Source of the DNA: Microdochium bolleyi
Lineage: Eukaryota; Ascomycota; Sordariomycetes; Xylariales; Microdochiaceae
NCBI GenBank assembly: GCA_001566295.1
Contig: KQ964249.1
Location: forward strand, 2,108,001 to 2,172,000
Direction of reading: 5' to 3'
DNA: 64,000 nucleotides
This document shows positions 59,101-64,000 of this stretch, one piece after another. Both the position numbers and the translations under genes were made by a program. Below the pieces are notes generated by a model that made no database searches, was not told the DNA's origin, and saw nothing but the letters and a program-made list of their open reading frames with translations. Each line of letters starts with the position of its first letter. Position 1 is the stretch's first letter.

Positions 59101-62100
59101 GGGGCACTCTGAAGATCGCCGCCGGCCGGGGCTGCTCTATTAATAGCGCTGGCCGTTACGACGGGAAATGACCTGAGCACCTCGAGGCTGGAACTGGGAA
59201 GAGAAGCTGGAAGGGGAAGAAGAAGAGGAAGGGAACAATGCCACAAGCGACGGGTGGATCCCCGGCTCCCCCCCTCCCCAAGACACAAGTGTGGGTTAGC
59301 GCGGGCTGGTGCCCCCACTGGCGCTCAGGGCTGTCACCCCAGCGCCCAGGGAGGTCCCCGGCCGTGGCACACTGGCAGCTGCCAGGGGCGCTGTTTCTCG
59401 TTTGGGCAGTCCTCCTCGTTGCTCTCTCTCCTCTGCAACCCGGGGAGACGCCGTTATCGTTGACTGCATACAGCAAGCACATACACACCCTCATCGGCCT
59501 TTGCGTTGTACACCAGCCCCCCCACGCCGACGTCACGTATCGCAGATCCCGACATCGCCCACAAGGAGATCGGCTCACCGATCACTCCCGCCGCGGGAGG
59601 CCCGCCCGCCCCCCTTCCGATCTTCGATTCAAGACGGACCAGCTGCGGTTACTTCTTGTGGCGAAGGCATCGAGGTCGGTACAGTCATCGTGCCAGCGGA
59701 CCCTTGCAACTCCCAAGTATAGACATCAAATGCTCTTCCCGCGCTGCTCAGCTCGGCTGCAGATCACTCCCACGCCGTGACGTGATCCCCCAATCGCAGA
59801 TTGATTGATGAGGCGTGCACGTCACCCTTGTTTAAAATTAAACAACGGACAGCTGAAAAATAGAGTACACTCACATGCTGGCCTGCAGCTTGAAGCTGCC
59901 TGCTTCCCCGCCCCGCGTGTCCCAGCTCTAAGCGAGCCTCGTTCGGGATTAATATACGAAACCTAGCGGCAAGGGGCACGGCTGGGCCACCTCCGTTCAA
60001 AAGCAGCGGCCAGCCCAAGGCGGCATGCCGGCTTTCGGCGTGTCACGTCACGGAGTAGTATGAGCCAGCAAGGGCGGTTCATCGAAAGAGAAAACATGCT
60101 CACTCCTCTCCCGTGTCTTCCTCTTTCTGGCAGACCATCAGTCGGGGTGGCGCTGAAACACTAGCTTCGGGCTTCGCCGACGGAATGGCGTGAGCGATCA
60201 GCGGCTTGCATTGTGCCCAACGACGCTGGCGTGACGGGGGGCCCGGGGAAGATGATCGGGATAAGCTTTTGAGGCCCTGCTAGTTTGGCAGTCCTAGTCG
60301 AGAATCACTGATCAACTGGGAGGCGGCACGAGACCAGTTTCGTAGACCGGCGAAAAATCATCGGCCGACGTGGAAAGGAATCCCCGAGCTTTCCGCGCCT
60401 GCGTCGGACTACACGACTATAACCTGATGCCGGCATACGATGAGTGGGACTCTTCACCCCGAGCATGTGGTAAGATCCACTCAAGGGGAGGAGGAGGAGG
60501 CAGCTACTGTTGCCGAGAACCTCCATCGGCTGCAAGCCTAGCGTAAAACCTCCTGGCGGAATCATGGCTTCGAGGGTAACTCGGTGTATCGGTTCGTGTC
60601 CTCACGAAACCGCGGCAGAAAAGTTCGAGGCGGAGCGTTGAAACATGAAACCAATTACAAGTGACAGTCTTACCCGTAGTCTGCTCGCACTGCGGTTGAT
60701 TTGGTTCTGGGACTCTCATCCCCAGCGTGACGGACAGACCGTTCGTGGCTCTCGCGAGATCGAGCAGAGGTGAGACGAGACCAAACAGCCTGCTGCTCCA
60801 AACGAGTTCAATTCAGTCCGAATACTGCGAACAGGTTCAAGGTCGGGTCTCGAAAAGCTACGAGCAGGCCACCTGTCAGCACGCCACGGAACAGAAGAGG
60901 TGGAAAGAAACCCCCTCCAAATACCTAGGTTGTGTTCGAGAACACCGAAATCAGTTATGCAGATCAGTGATCCCCGACGCCACTGGTCTCTGCCCACAGC
61001 GTACAATACATAATGTACCGGGAACATCCTTACCTGACCGCCGCCTATCAAGCAAGACCCATTCTCCCGACTGCTCCGTCGTCATCTGTGAGGAACACGT
61101 GCCGGGCATCACCTCGACACATGCAAGAGCCTATTCGAGAGCCGAGGCGCAATGGCCATGGTGTGACAGATCCCGTCCCTGTGATGTAGTCTGTCTTTGT
61201 TGTCCAGGCCGCCAGGGAGCTGGTAGGCGAAAAGGGCTAAGAGCTAGACTGGCCCCCAACGGAGTCCTGGCAGAGAAGCCGGGCTAGAAGATCCCAGTGT
61301 TCTCGGTCTGGCCCAAGCACGATTCAGTTCTGACTGAAGTGTGACCGCCATCCGGGTATCAAGTTTGTCTTTTTTCCAGCTTGGGCGGTGAGCCGAGTGC
61401 TGTCGTACAACACAGCACGGACAGAGACAAGAGATCGTGCGGACACGCGGACGGGGCAAAATGCGTCAAACAGCTAGTTTGGGGATCAATCGGTACGCAG
61501 GAACCCATTCGGCGAACCCAAGTCGACAACCTTTCAGCTCCGTTCCCCTCTGATCCGCGTGAGGGTTGCTGCCATGTGGAAGAAAGAGTGACATGAATAG
61601 CAACACAAAACCCCAGAGCTAGCCAGGGCGTGCCTATGATTCAATATAGCTCTGACATGAGATGGGCCGAACATGCAGCCCGGCCAAGGGATGATTGACA
61701 GTCCAGGGCGACATTTCCCTTGTCGTGCGACTCCAAACATAGTACGCGCTGCGCTCCCGGTTCTCATCATTGTATCCAGAGATCGTCAGAGCAAGGGCGA
61801 CAGCAGGGCAAGAATAGAGACACCCCCGTGAAGATCAGATTTGGACGTGTATTTTGGGAGGGGAAGAGTGGCGATGTCTTGCTAGCCTTTGGTCTATTCC
61901 TGGACAGCCGCCCGCCCTCCCAGAACACTTGGGCGTATTGGGGGCCAGCCAGGACGGGAGAGGTTCCGCGGTATTGGCCTGATGCATGTCGGTTCCGTAG
62001 GGCATGCTGGCTGTAGACTTCAGAGCAGCTCGGGGTTCTTCCCAACATTTCGGTTCTGGGCACTCATTTATCGCCTGCACTAGCTTTCGTTACGCGCGTA

Positions 62101-64000
62101 CTTGCGGGGTTCAGCAGATTGCGGTGAATAAGACATCGGAGAGTCGAGGCTAGGGCAGCTGTCAAGGTCGCCGGTATATGACCCCAGGTTGCTCTAGTCA
62201 TCCGAGCTGGCCAATGAGCCATCTGTCAACGTCCGGGATGTAGTTGGCTAGCCTACCACCAGCATTGGAGGTGGTTTCGGAAACCGACCGTATGGACTCT
62301 GCTCGAAGTGGTTTATGCTGAGAAATGGAGCTTGTCCCGGAACGAAGAGGGTTGCGAGGGTGCTGCCGCCGTGGGACTTGGTGTGTCTCTGGTGAGGCCG
62401 CTAAAGATGCACAATGGCGGCGCAATGTTGCTAGGGTAGCGTGCGCTACTCGCACAGACATGGGCTGCACAACCCAAACACCAGACGTGCCCGACTGCGC
62501 AGCCAGCCCACAAACTCGGAACCGAAGCCTGTTGGTCGAATCGCTGCGAGCCAATTGAGGAGCACCGAGGCGGAGATATTCTTGGTCAAGGAGGCCCGGC
62601 GGCGGCGCGGTCTCAGCCAGAGTCAAGGGCGGTGGCAGCTCGCGGCAAATAGATTGGCGCATCCAAGCGCGCGCGCGGCTCGGTAGGGCTGAGCTGACTG
62701 CTGCGCCCGCTCGCAAACTGGTTTCTGCTTGCGGAGTCCCGAGTCCAGGCTGTCAGCTGCGACCCTTGGGCAAGGCAAGCTTGCAGGTACAGGTACAGTA
62801 TCGGTCGCGAGGCCCGCAGCGGTGGCGCCTCACCCGTCTCAGCCGCCCTCAGTCCTCCCTGCGGACCAGTGACGTCGGCTTGGTGGTGGCCATGTCGATA
62901 ACTATTTGGGCGTCGCAATGATGACAAAGAGCGCAGAGGGCGTTGAAGCCATGCAGGTATGACATGCCTGTCTAATTGACTGGTCGGCATACCGTTGCAA
63001 TTCTGATCCGATGTCCTGCCGCTATAAATAGAGACCCAGGCAAGTCCTGGCGGCCGAGTGGCGTCATGGCAATTTGGCTGGCACTATGGACGGCGTACCC
63101 CGTGGCTCGTCTGGACAACCCCGTGCATGTCTTGAAGCGGCGCATCGGCCCCCAGCTGCTTAATGCTCAGGTTGTCCGCCGGCGCAACAGGAGCACTCCT
63201 GAGTTGGGGCGAGCTGTGTATATGTGACGACTCTTGGTGTAACGTCGACAGCTGAGCAGAAGTGTGCGGGCCCGAGAAGCTCGTTTGGACTCTACTTCTT
63301 CAGCAAAGTGGTGTGTGTCGGTGACCATGACGGGGGGCAGGGATCGGGCCAGGGTGCAGCTGCGCAATTCAGCGCCCCTGGGTGGGCTGTTGCCATTTCT
63401 GGACGGCGAGTTCCCACTCGGCCGAGCATCCTGGGAAACGCCTGGATATGGGTACCCTCAGGACGGATGGCCAGTCTTCCTCCCACACGCCGAGCTTAGG
63501 TGCTAAGTGGCAGCGTCCAGTCTGTGTAGAGACGATTCAGCCCAGCTGCCGATGAGGCTGCGATCTCTGTCCGATGCTGTCTGCAGCCTGCGGTGGCCTG
63601 CTGGCCGGGCACGCGGCCATGGCGAGTGCTGAATATAGCCGGACCAATCAACCGAAACATGTCTCTGGGCTGGCCGTCAGGAAACGGATCTGCATGCACA
63701 TTGTGCAAGGTTGCCTACATGACAGTACGGAATCCTCCGTAGTCAGATTTTAGGTAATCTTCCATAGGCAAGGTGCGCACGCACCCTGTTTCCCGGCGTG
63801 GGGCCCTGTCATGGGGTTCCGGAGAAGTCGGGCAGACCTCCTTCGACCCATGCTGTGGCTACCATTACCCCAAACCGGCAGGAGGACTTGTACCACGTCC
63901 GCCTCAACCTGAAGAGTGCTGACCCTCGAGTTCGACCGGCGTCAGGTAGTCATGGATGGAAGATCTTATCTATCCGTGGGTGGTGCTGTTGGGGCACGTC
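47177..64000. other. Very long region with no supportable gene
   Basis: Nearly 17 kb upstream of the RING gene and up to the window edge contain only short overlapping ORFs, up to about 210 codons, on both strands. None shows a known domain, coherent splice structure or strong third-position bias. The first kilobase is pyrimidine-rich on the minus strand and may be the leader and promoter of the RING gene. GC content is fairly high overall, with a lower-GC zone around 52-54.8 kb that holds a 17-nt poly-T at 54643-54659. Five-base GCAGA repeats occur near 56371. No tRNA, 5S rRNA, terminal repeats or transposase-like sequence was recognised. Confidence 0.5.
58118..58135. repeat. Perfect inverted repeat, 8-bp arms
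   Basis: AGTCACTA and its reverse complement TAGTGACT flank a GG spacer. The element lies in the long gene-free region and could be a dimeric protein-binding site or chance. Confidence 0.6.

Noticed and set aside
53000..64000. Possible tRNA or 5S rRNA genes
   Set aside because: TTCGA-type B-box words were inspected, but none had a matching A box, acceptor stem or CCA-side pairing, and no 5S-like internal promoter was seen.

Overview
The window reads as nuclear DNA of a filamentous ascomycete (Pezizomycotina). Compact genes lie on both strands and are split by short GT-AG introns, mostly 45-150 nt, with CTRAC-type branch sites. Codons are GC-rich in the third position. Several protein families typical of filamentous fungi are present: a questin-oxidase-like enzyme, a Sel1-repeat Nif1/Dsf2-like protein and a YMR155W-like MFS carrier. 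A Sordariomycete, perhaps Hypocreales, is the best guess, but this rests on general resemblance and no species can be named.

Layout. 0-9.5 kb: 3' end of an MFS transporter (+), a HAD-type phosphatase (-), TFIIF beta subunit TFG2 (-), a five-finger CCCH protein of the ZC3H3/Red5 type (+), and a Sel1-repeat protein with two very long introns (+). 9.5-19.5 kb: a single-exon bZIP factor with a putative transmembrane segment (-, 11133-12965), followed by about 6.5 kb of apparently non-coding upstream DNA. 19.5-22.7 kb: NOC4 (-) and ATP4 (+), divergent. 22.7-26.7 kb: a 4-kb stretch with no recognisable gene. 26.7-47.2 kb is gene-dense: cystathionine beta-lyase (-), monopolin subunit Csm1/Pcs1 (-), Msp1 AAA ATPase (+), questin-oxidase-like enzyme (-), an Ipa1/UBE3D-like protein (+), Arp2/3 subunit ARPC2 (-), the U3 snoRNP WD protein Dip2/Utp12 (+), a possible small membrane ORF, an ACAD10/11-type APH phosphotransferase (+) and a RING-H2 protein (-). 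47.2-64 kb: almost 17 kb in which I could not support any gene.

Most genes are conserved housekeeping genes: transcription initiation, nuclear RNA handling, ribosome biogenesis (NOC4 and Dip2), mitochondria (ATP4 and Msp1), kinetochore and actin. They are not a pathway cluster. Several pairs are divergent and share promoters (TFG2/ZC3H3-like, NOC4/ATP4, CSM1/MSP1, questin-oxidase/IPA1, ARPC2/DIP2). I found no CRISPR array, tRNA, 5S rRNA, intact transposon or biosynthetic gene cluster. The oddest features are the two long gene-free stretches upstream of two regulator-type genes, the membrane-anchored bZIP, and a handful of unusually long introns. Exon boundaries were built by hand from splice signals, frame and family continuity; no transcript data or database search was available.
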